From Bog-473 sp036489775 (GTDB lineage Bacteria; Actinomycetota; Acidimicrobiia; Acidimicrobiales; RAAP-2), in NCBI GenBank assembly GCA_036489775.1, contig DASXFC010000041.1, positions 54,668 to 118,667 on the forward strand: DNA of 64,000 nucleotides. The letters are read 5' to 3'. A program made the position numbers and the translations under genes. Numbering within the stretch: position 1 is the stretch's first letter; every line of letters begins with the position of its first letter. Positions 1 through 7,642 of this stretch are shown piece after piece. A model generated the notes under the pieces. The model searched no databases, was not told the origin of the DNA, and saw only the letters and a program-made list of their open reading frames with translations.

Positions 1-242
1 GGGATCCTCGGGTCTTCACCGAGCCCGATCGCTTTGTGGCGGACCGCAACATCGAGCGGCATCTCGCGTTTGGGCACAGCATCCACTTCTGTCTGGGTGC
101 ACCACTCGCTCGGATGGAGACTCGAATCGCACTGGAGGAGCTCTTGAGGAGGTTTCCGATCTATGAGGTCGACCGAACTGGGATCGAGCGCTTCCACTCA
201 TCAAATATCCGCGGCTTGTCCCGAGTTCCCTTCGGCGCATAG
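1..242 (+). CDS. Cytochrome P450, C-terminal part (cut by window start)
   Basis: The reading frame is open from the first bases (codons from position 3) to the TAG at 240-242, so only about 80 C-terminal residues are present. It contains the P450 heme-binding signature FGHSIHFCLG, whose cysteine is the thiolate ligand, followed by the APLARMETRIALEELLRRFP helix usual in bacterial class I P450s. These enzymes are soluble monooxygenases fed by a ferredoxin. The substrate cannot be told from this piece. A TetR regulator starts 31 bases downstream on the same strand, so the two are probably co-transcribed. The ATG-like start within the window is not the real start; the gene begins upstream. Confidence 0.93.
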   Translation, partial: DPRVFTEPDRFVADRNIERHLAFGHSIHFCLGAPLARMETRIALEELLRRFPIYEVDRTGIERFHSSNIRGLSRVPFGA

Positions 243-272
243 CTCCGACAAGGGGGCCGTAGAGTTGCCGGC

Positions 273-929
273 GTGGTGACCAAGGCAAAGGCGACCCAGG
301 CCGGCAACGAGGTAGATACCCGGGAACGAGTCCTGCACGCCACGGTCGAATCGATTATCGAGCTGGGCTTCTATCGGGGGTCGAGCACCAACGAAATAGC
401 CAGGCGCGCCGGCGTGACTTGGGGGGTCATCCAGCACTACTTCGGGAACCGAGAAGGGCTGATGTTGGCCGTCTTGCAGAACGGTGCCCAGCACATGTTC
501 GAAACGGTGGAGCGAGCGCACATCGATGGGCCCACGGTGCTCGATCGCGTCACCCAGCTGATCGATGTGTTCTCGGAGCACTATGCACGGCCCGACTATC
601 TAGCCAGTCTGCAGGTCTTGCTCAACATGGATCACGATCCGCGGACCAGCAGCGACGTGCGCAAGACAATGGTCGAAGCGGGCGAGCAATCGAATGCCCA
701 TGTCCGTCGCTTGCTGCGAGAAGCCCTGGGGCCGGCGCACAGCCCCGATCTGGCCACCACCCTTTTCGTGGCCATCCGGGGTTTCGGATTCAGCCAGCAG
801 CTCCTCGATTCGATGGCGTACGACACCGTCGCTCCCAAGCGCGATCGCGCCGCCCTGCACCGCAAGCTCCTGGCCCAGATGATCGCTCCCTATATCGAGG
901 CAGCCGAGGTCTCCGAGGCCAAGGCCTGA
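273..929 (+). CDS. TetR/AcrR family transcriptional regulator
   Basis: 218 residues, the usual TetR length, with a GTG start. The N-terminal helix-turn-helix lies at about residues 17-62 (TRERVLHATVESI, then STNEIARRAGVTWGVIQHYFGNREGL), the classic TetR recognition region. The C-terminal two thirds are an all-helical ligand-binding and dimer domain with no recognisable ligand signature. It sits between a P450 and a palindrome at 950-967 that is repeated at 1318-1335, so it probably represses the genes on its right. The ligand is likely an acyl-CoA or a hydrophobic substrate of the P450 (inference only). Confidence 0.92.
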   Translation: MVTKAKATQAGNEVDTRERVLHATVESIIELGFYRGSSTNEIARRAGVTWGVIQHYFGNREGLMLAVLQNGAQHMFETVERAHIDGPTVLDRVTQLIDVFSEHYARPDYLASLQVLLNMDHDPRTSSDVRKTMVEAGEQSNAHVRRLLREALGPAHSPDLATTLFVAIRGFGFSQQLLDSMAYDTVAPKRDRAALHRKLLAQMIAPYIEAAEVSEAKA

Positions 930-949
930 GCAGCCCCAGCGGACGGCCT

Positions 950-967
950 ACATAGCAGCTACTATGT
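950..967. promoter_or_regulatory. Palindromic operator, copy 1
   Basis: ACATAGCAGCTACTATGT is an almost perfect 18-bp palindrome: 6-bp arms ACATAG/CTATGT around a centre that itself contains AGCT. It ends 6 bases before the ATG of the small gene at 974. A copy with 15 of 18 bases identical lies at 1318-1335. Size and symmetry fit a TetR-type operator, and the TetR gene at 273-929 is the obvious candidate to bind it. Confidence 0.6.
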
Positions 968-973
968 CAGGCC

Positions 974-1282
974 ATGAGGGTCAACGCTGGGAAGCGGCTG
1001 CGCAGCACTGCTTGCGCAACCGAGATAGTCGTGGTGAAAGCGGTCGACGGTGAGATCGATCTGCTCTGTGGCGGATCTCCGATGGAGGAAATCGACGGAC
1101 CACCGTCGGCCGTAGGGGTGCCTCAACCGGGGTGCGACGGGGGAACGCTTCTCGGCAAGCGCTACGCGCATCCGCCCAGCGGCCTGGAAATCCTCTGCAC
1201 CAAGGGTGGCAACGGCTCCTTGTCGGTCGGTGCGGACCTGCTCGACTCCCAACAAGCCAAGCCTCTGCCGTCTTCGGATTGA
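974..1282 (+). CDS. Small conserved hypothetical protein with a C-terminal AKPLPSSD motif
   Basis: 102 residues. I do not know its function, but it looks like a real protein. It has a CGGSPM segment near residue 32, a GGTLLGKRY segment, and a conserved-looking end, LEILCTKGGNGSLSV followed by AKPLPSSD. From memory, small proteins with this pattern occur beside catabolic genes in other actinobacteria. There is no clear Shine-Dalgarno site and the palindrome at 950-967 lies just before the ATG, so the message may be leaderless. The opposite-strand frames over this stretch are Arg-rich shadows. Its position between two copies of one operator suggests it belongs to the same regulon as the amidohydrolase that follows. 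Confidence 0.7.
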   Translation: MRVNAGKRLRSTACATEIVVVKAVDGEIDLLCGGSPMEEIDGPPSAVGVPQPGCDGGTLLGKRYAHPPSGLEILCTKGGNGSLSVGADLLDSQQAKPLPSSD

Positions 1283-1317
1283 GCGGATCCCCGGGCGAGT
1301 CGGCGCCTCCCGCGTCG

Positions 1318-1335
1318 ACATAGTACCTACTATAT
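1318..1335. promoter_or_regulatory. Palindromic operator, copy 2
   Basis: ACATAGTACCTACTATAT matches copy 1 at 15 of 18 positions and contains a perfect 14-bp palindrome, ATAGTA-CC-TACTAT (1320-1333). It lies about 40 bases before the start of the amidohydrolase gene, where a promoter should be; TACTATAT could overlap a -10 element. It is probably a second binding site of the neighbouring TetR regulator. Confidence 0.6.
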
Positions 1336-1373
1336 GATGGTGGCGGGACACTTTCCCGAGGCCATGGAGGGCG

Positions 1374-2489
1374 ATGATGACGACCCGACTGATATCCGCT
1401 GACGACCACGTGGATCTGAGCCACCAAAAGATCAAGTCGTTCTTGACCTCGAAATTTCACGACGACTATGACAACGCACTGCGCGAGTTCGGCCAATCCA
1501 TGGGCTCGACCACCAGCGCGCAGTCCAATCAGCGCTGGCGCGAGCAACAGGGCCTCGAGGTCGACTACGACTACGTCCCGATGCGAGACCGGCGGGCTCA
1601 CGACGCGGCCGGCCGGGCCGGCCATACCGATCCCCTGGCCCGGCTCGAGGACATGGACATCGACGGGGTGGAATCGTCGGTGACCTATTGCGAGGTCAGC
1701 GCCTTCCGCTATCTGTACCTGCTCAAGGACGGGTGGAAGGAGGCGACCAGAGCGTTCAACGCGGCGCTCACCGAGTTCGCTTCGGCCGACCCGGCCCGTC
1801 TCGTCATCAACTATCAGATCCCGATCCACGACATCGACGCCGCGGTGGCCGAAGTGCGCCACGCCGCCGCCGAGGGTTGCAAGTCGTTGCAATTGCCGGT
1901 GTTCCCCGTCGAGTTGGGGCTGCCCGACTACTGGGACGGCCGCTATGACGCCCTGTGGGCGGCCATCACCGAGGTGGACCTACCGATCGCACTCCACATC
2001 GGGCTCAACACTCAGCTCGAAGGCTTGGCTCAGCGGGACCCCACGCCGCAGAAGGGGATCTTCGTGCCGATGACCGCCCTCAGCGCGGCGGAGGCGCTCG
2101 GTATGTGGGTCCTGACCGGAATCCTCGAGCGGTTTCCCAAGCTCAAGATCGTCTTTGTCGAGCCAGGCGTCGGCTGGGTGTCGTGGTGGCTCTACATCGT
2201 GGACGATATGGCCACCCGCCAGGGCTACGAGTTCCCCGGTATCAAGGGCCTGCCAAGCGAGTACTTCCATAGGAACATATTCCTTACCTTCATCGACGAG
2301 CCCGAGATCCTGCGGCACGCCCACGACCGCATCGGCGTAGAGAACCTGATGTGGTCATCGGATTACCCACACCCAGTGTCGAGCTGGCCGAAGTCGCAGA
2401 CGATTGCCCAAGAGCAGCTGGCCGACGCCACCAATGAGGAACGCGAGCTGCTCCTCTGGGGCAACTCCAAGCGGGTCTGGAACCTCTGA
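1374..2489 (+). CDS. Amidohydrolase_2 family metal-dependent hydrolase
   Basis: 371 residues of the TIM-barrel amidohydrolase 2 family (the family of ACMSD and gamma-resorcylate decarboxylase). Visible marks are the N-terminal SADDHVDL, which replaces the DxH metal motif, a central HIGLN histidine, and the C-terminal WSSDYPHPVSSWP, typical of the family in actinobacterial degradation clusters. Members hydrolyse or decarboxylate ring-derived acids; the substrate here is unknown. Two ATGs lie in tandem (1374 and 1377). GGAGGG at 1366-1371 is better spaced for the second, so the real start may be 1377. It begins a tight cluster with the DUF35 and thiolase-like genes. Confidence 0.88.
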   Translation: MMTTRLISADDHVDLSHQKIKSFLTSKFHDDYDNALREFGQSMGSTTSAQSNQRWREQQGLEVDYDYVPMRDRRAHDAAGRAGHTDPLARLEDMDIDGVESSVTYCEVSAFRYLYLLKDGWKEATRAFNAALTEFASADPARLVINYQIPIHDIDAAVAEVRHAAAEGCKSLQLPVFPVELGLPDYWDGRYDALWAAITEVDLPIALHIGLNTQLEGLAQRDPTPQKGIFVPMTALSAAEALGMWVLTGILERFPKLKIVFVEPGVGWVSWWLYIVDDMATRQGYEFPGIKGLPSEYFHRNIFLTFIDEPEILRHAHDRIGVENLMWSSDYPHPVSSWPKSQTIAQEQLADATNEERELLLWGNSKRVWNL

Positions 2490-2504
2490 GCTAAAAGGAG
2501 TTGT

Positions 2505-2918
2505 ATGCCCCACGTCGTCCCTCCCTCGCCGACCCGTGATGAAGAGTTCTTCTGGCAGGGAGTGGCCGAAAACAAGCTCCTGATCGCTCGCTGCGCCAGC
2601 TGTTCCAAGCTTCAGCACCCGCCTTCTCCGATGTGCCCCGTGTGCGGGTCCACCGATTGGGACAGTGTCGAGTCATCGGGGAAGGGAACGGTCCACAGCT
2701 GGATCGTCTCGCGCCACCCGTCCCGTTCCGACGATGCACCCCGCATCGTGGCCCTGGTCGATCTCGAGGAGGGGACCCGGCTGGTGACCAACCTGGTCGA
2801 TGTTGATCCTTCGGCGGTGCGGAACGACATGGCGGTCGCCATCACCTTCAGGGAGCTGGACGGAGTCAAGCTCCCCCAGTTCACCCCGGCCGCAGACCCG
2901 GTCGGGGCGGTGGACTGA
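2505..2918 (+). CDS. DUF35 zinc-ribbon/OB-fold protein (Ltp partner)
   Basis: 137 residues. The N-terminal rubredoxin-like zinc ribbon has the four cysteines at 30, 33, 44 and 47 (CASC...CPVC). An OB-fold follows, with the WIVSRHPS and LVDLEEGTRLVTNLVD strands of the DUF35 (ChsH2-like) family. These proteins form complexes with thiolase-fold enzymes and often bind acyl-CoA. AAGGAG just before the ATG is a good ribosome site. The stop codon TGA overlaps the ATG of the thiolase-like gene, so the two are translationally coupled, which supports a physical complex. Confidence 0.9.
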   Translation: MPHVVPPSPTRDEEFFWQGVAENKLLIARCASCSKLQHPPSPMCPVCGSTDWDSVESSGKGTVHSWIVSRHPSRSDDAPRIVALVDLEEGTRLVTNLVDVDPSAVRNDMAVAITFRELDGVKLPQFTPAADPVGAVD

Positions 2919-4060
2919 TGGCGCTGGCCCCGGGTGCCGCCGCCATCACCGGCATCGGTCATACCGAGTTCTCGAAGAACTCCGGCCGAACCGAGCTGCA
3001 GTTGGCAGCCGAGGCCGTCCGGGCTGCCATCGCGGACGCCGGACTCACGCCGGCCGACATCGACGGCCTGGTCACGTTTGTCCAGGACACCAACGACGAG
3101 CTCCAACTCATCCGCAGCGTCGGCATCCCGGCCATCCGTTGGACCTCACGTACCCCCTTCGGAGGAGGCGGGAGCGCGGCCACCGTCCAGCACGCCACGG
3201 CCGCGGTCGTCTCGGGGGCAGCCAACGCCGTCGTGATTTACCGCGCCTTCAACGAGCGCTCGGGGCACCGCTTCGGTCAACCGACGGGGGCGGTCACCCC
3301 CGGGATGAGCTGGCACAAAACCTACGGTCTCGACACCCCCGCCAAGATGTACTCGCTGTGGTTTCAGCGCTACATGCACCAGTTCGGGCTCAGCAATGAG
3401 GACTTCGGCCGTTACGCCGTCATCGCCCGCCAACACGCCGCCACCAATCCCAACGCCTGGTTCTACAAGCAGCCGATCACCCTCGACGACCACCAGAACT
3501 CCCGCTGGATCGTCGAGCCGATCCTGCGCCTCCTCGACTGTTGCCAGGAAAGCGACGGGGGAGTAGCCCTTGTCATCACCACGACCGAACGGGCCCGCGA
3601 CCTCCCCCAGCCGGTCGTCCTGATCGAGGCGGCCACCCAGGGAGACAACCTGAACAGCGACGTCCTGTTCAACTACTACGTACCCGACCTGAGCCGCTTC
3701 AGCGAAGCCGAGTACGTCGCCCGGCAAATGTACGAGAGCACCGGGCTCAACCCCGACGACATCGACGTGGCCCTGATCTACGAGAACTTCAGCCCGATCG
3801 TCCTCCTCCAGCTCGAGGCCTATGGCTTCTGCGGCCATGGCGAGGCCAAGGACTTCATCGCCGAGGGCAACATCTCGCTTGGGGGAAAGCTCCCGGTCAA
3901 CACCCATGGCGGGCTCCTGGGCGAGGCGTACATCCACGGGGTCAACAACATCATCGAGGGCGTTCGCCAGATCCGCGGCACCGCCGCCAACCAGGTGGCC
4001 AAGGTCGAGCACGCGCTGGTGGCGGCCGGTCGCAGCGCCATGATCCTGGGCAAGGGCTAG
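2918..4060 (+). CDS. Thiolase-fold lipid-transfer protein (Ltp/SCP-x thiolase type)
   Basis: 380 residues with the thiolase fold as in SCP-x and Ltp proteins of steroid and acyl-CoA breakdown. The N-terminal AAITGIGHTEFSKNSGRTELQLAAEAV, the GGGGSAATVQHA helix and the C-terminal NTHGGLLGEAYIHG motif are all visible. The usual nucleophilic cysteine near residue 85 (the NCSTG-type motif) is missing; that stretch has Gly and Ser only. Together with the coupled DUF35 partner this fits an Ltp2-like aldolase or lyase better than a true thiolase, though this is inference. It is the last gene of the cluster; a tRNA follows 156 bases later. Confidence 0.88.
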   Translation: MALAPGAAAITGIGHTEFSKNSGRTELQLAAEAVRAAIADAGLTPADIDGLVTFVQDTNDELQLIRSVGIPAIRWTSRTPFGGGGSAATVQHATAAVVSGAANAVVIYRAFNERSGHRFGQPTGAVTPGMSWHKTYGLDTPAKMYSLWFQRYMHQFGLSNEDFGRYAVIARQHAATNPNAWFYKQPITLDDHQNSRWIVEPILRLLDCCQESDGGVALVITTTERARDLPQPVVLIEAATQGDNLNSDVLFNYYVPDLSRFSEAEYVARQMYESTGLNPDDIDVALIYENFSPIVLLQLEAYGFCGHGEAKDFIAEGNISLGGKLPVNTHGGLLGEAYIHGVNNIIEGVRQIRGTAANQVAKVEHALVAAGRSAMILGKG

Positions 4061-4216
4061 GGCCACAGGCAACCGGCCGACAGGCCCTGATCAGGGATTC
4101 AGCGCGGCAGGGACCCGCCGAACCGTGAGCGGTTGTTCGCATAGGCTTGCTGGGCACGGAATTTGGCGTGGTGACGATGAACGAGGGTTCGGCTGTCGAA
4201 GCGCAAAAGTCCTGCT

Positions 4217-4305
4217 GGAGAGGTGCGAGAGCGGCCGAATCGGACTCACTGCTAATGAGTTGACCTGGGTAACCGGGTCCGAGGGTTCAAATCCCTCCCT
4301 CTCCG
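4217..4305 (+). tRNA. tRNA-Ser (GCT anticodon)
   Basis: An 89-base cloverleaf with acceptor arms GGAGAGG (4217-4223) and CCTCTCC (4298-4304) and discriminator G. The anticodon stem ACTCA/TGAGT encloses the loop CTGCTAA, with anticodon GCT at 4251-4253. A long variable arm is present (GACCTGGGTAACCGGGTC), as expected for tRNA-Ser, and the T loop is TTCAAAT. It reads AGC and AGU codons. CCA is not encoded. Confidence 0.95.
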
Positions 4306-4355
4306 CTCAACCCGGGCACAGGGGTATCCGGGAGAATTGGTCCCTACGGGGACAA

Positions 4356-4382
4356 ACGACGCCGCCAGTGGGGCGGTGTCGT
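4356..4382. other. Stem-loop upstream of rimO
   Basis: ACGACGCCGCC and GGCGGTGTCGT pair at 10 of 11 positions around a 5-base loop. The hairpin ends 9 bases before the GAGGAGGG ribosome site of rimO. There is no T run. It may end the tRNA transcript without a U tract, as many actinobacterial terminators do, or fold in the rimO leader. Confidence 0.45.
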
Positions 4383-4401
4383 CCCGGCGCGAGGAGGGTG
4401 T

Positions 4402-5760
4402 GTGGCTGAGGGTCGGTACTGGCTACAGACCCTGGGCTGTCCGAAAAACCAGGTGGACTCGGACAAGCTCGAGGGCCGTCTCATGGCCCAGGGCTACCGC
4501 GCCGCGACCTCTCCGGCGGACGCCGATCTGGTGGTGGTGAACACCTGCGCCTTCATCGAGCCGGCGCGCCAGGAGTCGATCGACACTGTGCTCGAGCTGT
4601 CAGAGCAGCGCCGCTCGGGCGCCCGCTTGGTGGTGACCGGATGCATGGCCGAGCGCTACGGCGACGAGCTGGCCGCCGCCCTGCCCGAAGTCGACCTGGT
4701 GGCCGGCTTCGGCGCCGAGCTCACCGGCACCCCGGTCACCTTGAGCAAGAAGAAGTCTCCGGCGCCGCTCCCCTCGGCCGGCTTCGACCTGCTCGAACTG
4801 CCCCGCCCGGCCTCCCAGGCGCCCTGGGCCTACGTCAAGGTGGCCGAAGGCTGTGACCGCATCTGCGGGTTCTGCGCCATTCCCTCCTTCCGGGGCAAGC
4901 AGCGCTCGCGGCCCGTGGCCGATGTCCTGGACGAGGTCGACCAGTTGCTCGCCGGTGGACTCACCCCCTCGGGTGCGCCGGCCCCACCGGTGTGCGAGAT
5001 CGTGCTGGTGGCTCAGGACCTGGCGTCATACGGGCGCGATCGGTCGGTGCCGGGGTTGCGGGTGGCTGCCGGTCGCTCACCCATCGCCGAGCTGACCCGG
5101 GAGGTCAGCCAGCGGGTGGCGCGGACCCGGCTCCTCTACCTGTACCCCTCAGGGCTGACTGATGAGCTGATCGAGGCCGTGCTGGCGACCGGGGTGCCTT
5201 ACTTCGACCTCTCGCTGCAGCACGTGTCGCGCCCGCACCTGACCCGGATGCGCCGTTGGGGTGACGGCGAGCGGTTCTTGCGCCGGATCGCCGACATCCG
5301 CGGCGCGTCGGCACAAGCCACCTTCCGCTCCTCGTTCATCTTGGGCTATCCCGGCGAGACCGAACGTGATCACGATCGCCTGCTCGAGTTCCTGGCCGAG
5401 GCCGAGCTCGACTGGGCCGGGTTCTTCCTCTTCTCCCCCGAAGCGGGCACCCACGCCATGACGCTGCCCGATCAGGTGCCCGAATCGCTGGCCCTCGAGC
5501 GCCTGCGCGAGGTCAGCGAGCTCCAAGATGCCATCACGGCTCGTCGGCGTGACTCCCTGGTGGGCCAGCGGCGCCAGGTCCTGGTCGATGCACCAGGCGT
5601 GGGACGCACGGTGCACGAGGCGCCCGAGATCGACGGCATCGTCCATCTGGCCTTCGACTCGGCGCCCGGCGATCTGGTCGAGGTCGAGATCACCGGTGCC
5701 GAAGGGCCTGACCTCAGCGCGGTGGCGGTGCGGCAGGCCCAGACGGTGGGCACGGCGTGA
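4402..5760 (+). CDS. rimO: Ribosomal protein uS12 methylthiotransferase RimO
   Basis: 452 residues. Radical-SAM methylthiotransferase that adds a methylthio group to the conserved aspartate of ribosomal protein S12. The N-terminal UPF0004 domain has its three cluster cysteines at 13 (LGCPKNQVDSD), 49 (NTCAF) and 81 (TGCM). The radical-SAM CxxxCxxC lies at 151/155/158 (CDRICGFCAIPSFRG), followed by a C-terminal TRAM domain. LGCPKNQVDSD separates RimO from MiaB. A GTG start at 4402 follows GAGGAGGG. The stop overlaps the GTG of pgsA (GTGA), so this is the first gene of a rimO-pgsA-cinA operon. Confidence 0.95.
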   Translation: MAEGRYWLQTLGCPKNQVDSDKLEGRLMAQGYRAATSPADADLVVVNTCAFIEPARQESIDTVLELSEQRRSGARLVVTGCMAERYGDELAAALPEVDLVAGFGAELTGTPVTLSKKKSPAPLPSAGFDLLELPRPASQAPWAYVKVAEGCDRICGFCAIPSFRGKQRSRPVADVLDEVDQLLAGGLTPSGAPAPPVCEIVLVAQDLASYGRDRSVPGLRVAAGRSPIAELTREVSQRVARTRLLYLYPSGLTDELIEAVLATGVPYFDLSLQHVSRPHLTRMRRWGDGERFLRRIADIRGASAQATFRSSFILGYPGETERDHDRLLEFLAEAELDWAGFFLFSPEAGTHAMTLPDQVPESLALERLREVSELQDAITARRRDSLVGQRRQVLVDAPGVGRTVHEAPEIDGIVHLAFDSAPGDLVEVEITGAEGPDLSAVAVRQAQTVGTA

Positions 5761-6341
5761 CCGAGCAGGTGCCGGCCACCCGGCAATTCACTTTCGGCCC
5801 CTCGGCCCTGGCCACTCCGGCCAACGCCGTCACGGTGGCCCGCCTGCTGGCTGCTCCGGTCTTCGTGGCCATGCTCGTGGTCTGGGGTGCGACCTGGTTC
5901 AACGTGGTGGTGGGGTTGGTGGTGGCCGGATCCGATGGACTCGACGGCATCATGGCCCGCCGCCAGGGCACCACCCGTTCGGGGGCCTTCCTCGATCCGC
6001 TGGCCGACAAGGCCGTGGTCCTCGGAGCCATGGGGGCGCTGGCCTATGAGGGACACCTGCCCTGGTTGCCCGTCATCCTCATCGCCGTCCGCGAGATCGG
6101 GATGCAGCTCTACCGCTCCTGGGTCGGGCGCCGCGGTGTGTCCATCCCGGCCAGTAAGGGGGCGAAACTCAAGACCCTCGTTCAGGACCTAGCCGTCGGC
6201 ATGTGCATCATCCCGCCCATCGCACCGCACCACGACGTGGGCGTGGCCGTGGTCTGGGTGGCCGCCGCGCTGACCGTCCTGACCGGTGTCCAATACCTGC
6301 TCGACGGTCGTCGGGCCATCGCCGAGGCGCGCCCTTCGTGA
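5757..6341 (+). CDS. pgsA: CDP-diacylglycerol--glycerol-3-phosphate 3-phosphatidyltransferase
   Basis: 194 residues, an integral membrane enzyme making phosphatidylglycerophosphate, the precursor of phosphatidylglycerol and cardiolipin. The CDP-alcohol phosphotransferase signature D-x2-DG-x2-AR-x8-G-x3-D-x3-D is complete at residues 60-84 (DGLDGIMARR...GAFLDPLAD), with several hydrophobic helices around it. It overlaps rimO on the left and cinA on the right by GTGA. The pgsA-cinA order upstream of recA is common in actinobacteria and supports PgsA over other CDP-alcohol transferases. Confidence 0.92.
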   Translation: MTEQVPATRQFTFGPSALATPANAVTVARLLAAPVFVAMLVVWGATWFNVVVGLVVAGSDGLDGIMARRQGTTRSGAFLDPLADKAVVLGAMGALAYEGHLPWLPVILIAVREIGMQLYRSWVGRRGVSIPASKGAKLKTLVQDLAVGMCIIPPIAPHHDVGVAVVWVAAALTVLTGVQYLLDGRRAIAEARPS

Positions 6342-7603
6342 GGATCGAGATCGTGGCGGTCGGCACCGAGCTGCTGCTGGGTCAGATCGCCGACACCAAC
6401 TCGGCCTGGTTGGGCGATCAGCTCGCTTCGGCCGGTGTCACCAGCCACTTCCACCAGGCGGTGGGTGACAACCACCAGCGCATGGTGCTGGCGTTCCGCA
6501 CTGCACTGGCCCGTAGCGACGGCATCATCGTCTGCGGCGGTCTCGGCCCCACCCAAGATGACATCACCCGCGAGGCCATCGCCGAGGTGATGAACGTCGA
6601 ACTCGTGCGCGATCAGCACATCGCCGATCTGATCTCGGGTTTCTTCGGGGCCCGGGGCCGCACCATGTCCGAGAACAACCTGCGTCAGGCCGACGTGCCC
6701 AAGGGAGCCAGCCTCATTGAGCAGCGCATGGGCACCGCCCCCGGCCTGATCTGCCCAGTCGGGAACAAGGTCATTTACGCCACTCCCGGCGTGCCCTACG
6801 AGATGTACGAGATGTTCGAGCGCGGCATTCTCCCGGACCTGCGTGCTCGCATGGCGGCGGCCGGCGAGGAATTCGTGATCGCCAGCCGGGTGCTGCGGAC
6901 CTGGGGTGCCAGCGAATCGGGCTTGGCCGAATCTCTCCAGGAGCGCATCGACGCCGTCGAGGACAGCAGCACCACCATCGCCTTCCTGGCCTCGGGCATG
7001 GAGGGGATCAAGGTACGGATCACCGCCCGGGCCCGCACCACGTCCGAGACGGTCGGCCTGCTCGACCAGGAGGAGGCGGCCTGCCGGGCCACCATCACGG
7101 CGGCTCTGGGCGACATCGTCTTCGGGGTCGACAACGAGTCGATGGAAGTCGCCGTGGCCAACCAGCTCATCGGCCGCGGCCTGACGTTGGGGGTGGCCGA
7201 GTCACTCACCGGCGGGTTGATCGCCTCCCGACTGGTCGGGATTCCCGGCGCCTCCACTTGGTTCAAAGGCGGGGTGGTGGCCTACGACTCGCAGGTGAAG
7301 TACGACGTCCTCGAAGTGCCCGAGGGCCCGGTGGTCACCGCCGCCGCCGCCGCCGCCATGGCCGAAGGCGTTCGGCGGGTCACCCGGGCCGACGTCGGTC
7401 TCGGCATCACCGGAGTGGCCGGGCCCGACCCGCAGGAGGGCGTGGCTCCCGGCACTGTCTTCGTCGGCCTGGCCCTGCCCGATGGGACCGTCGACAGCCG
7501 TGAGTTGCGCGTGCCCGGCGACCGTGAACGGGTGCGCCAGTACGGGAGCATCTCGGCCCTCGACCTGTTGCGCCGGGCGCTGCTGACCCTGCCGCGGCCC
7601 TGA
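6338..7603 (+). CDS. cinA: Competence/damage-inducible protein CinA, two-domain form
   Basis: 421 residues from the GTG that overlaps the pgsA stop; the frame extends upstream but only inside pgsA. The N-terminal molybdopterin-binding-like domain begins RIEIVAVGTELLLGQIADTNSAWLGDQ and contains GGLGPTQDDITREA. The C-terminal PncC-type NMN amidohydrolase domain has VAESLTGGLIASRLVGIPGAS and GITGVAGPDPQEG. CinA works in pyridine-nucleotide salvage and is often linked to recA. Here recA lies about 7.8 kb further on, separated by envelope genes. It is the last gene of the operon and converges with the lipoprotein gene on the other strand. Confidence 0.95.
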   Translation: MRIEIVAVGTELLLGQIADTNSAWLGDQLASAGVTSHFHQAVGDNHQRMVLAFRTALARSDGIIVCGGLGPTQDDITREAIAEVMNVELVRDQHIADLISGFFGARGRTMSENNLRQADVPKGASLIEQRMGTAPGLICPVGNKVIYATPGVPYEMYEMFERGILPDLRARMAAAGEEFVIASRVLRTWGASESGLAESLQERIDAVEDSSTTIAFLASGMEGIKVRITARARTTSETVGLLDQEEAACRATITAALGDIVFGVDNESMEVAVANQLIGRGLTLGVAESLTGGLIASRLVGIPGASTWFKGGVVAYDSQVKYDVLEVPEGPVVTAAAAAAMAEGVRRVTRADVGLGITGVAGPDPQEGVAPGTVFVGLALPDGTVDSRELRVPGDRERVRQYGSISALDLLRRALLTLPRP

Positions 7604-7642
7604 CGTCACACCGTCGACCCGTTCGCACCGGCCTCCCGCCGG

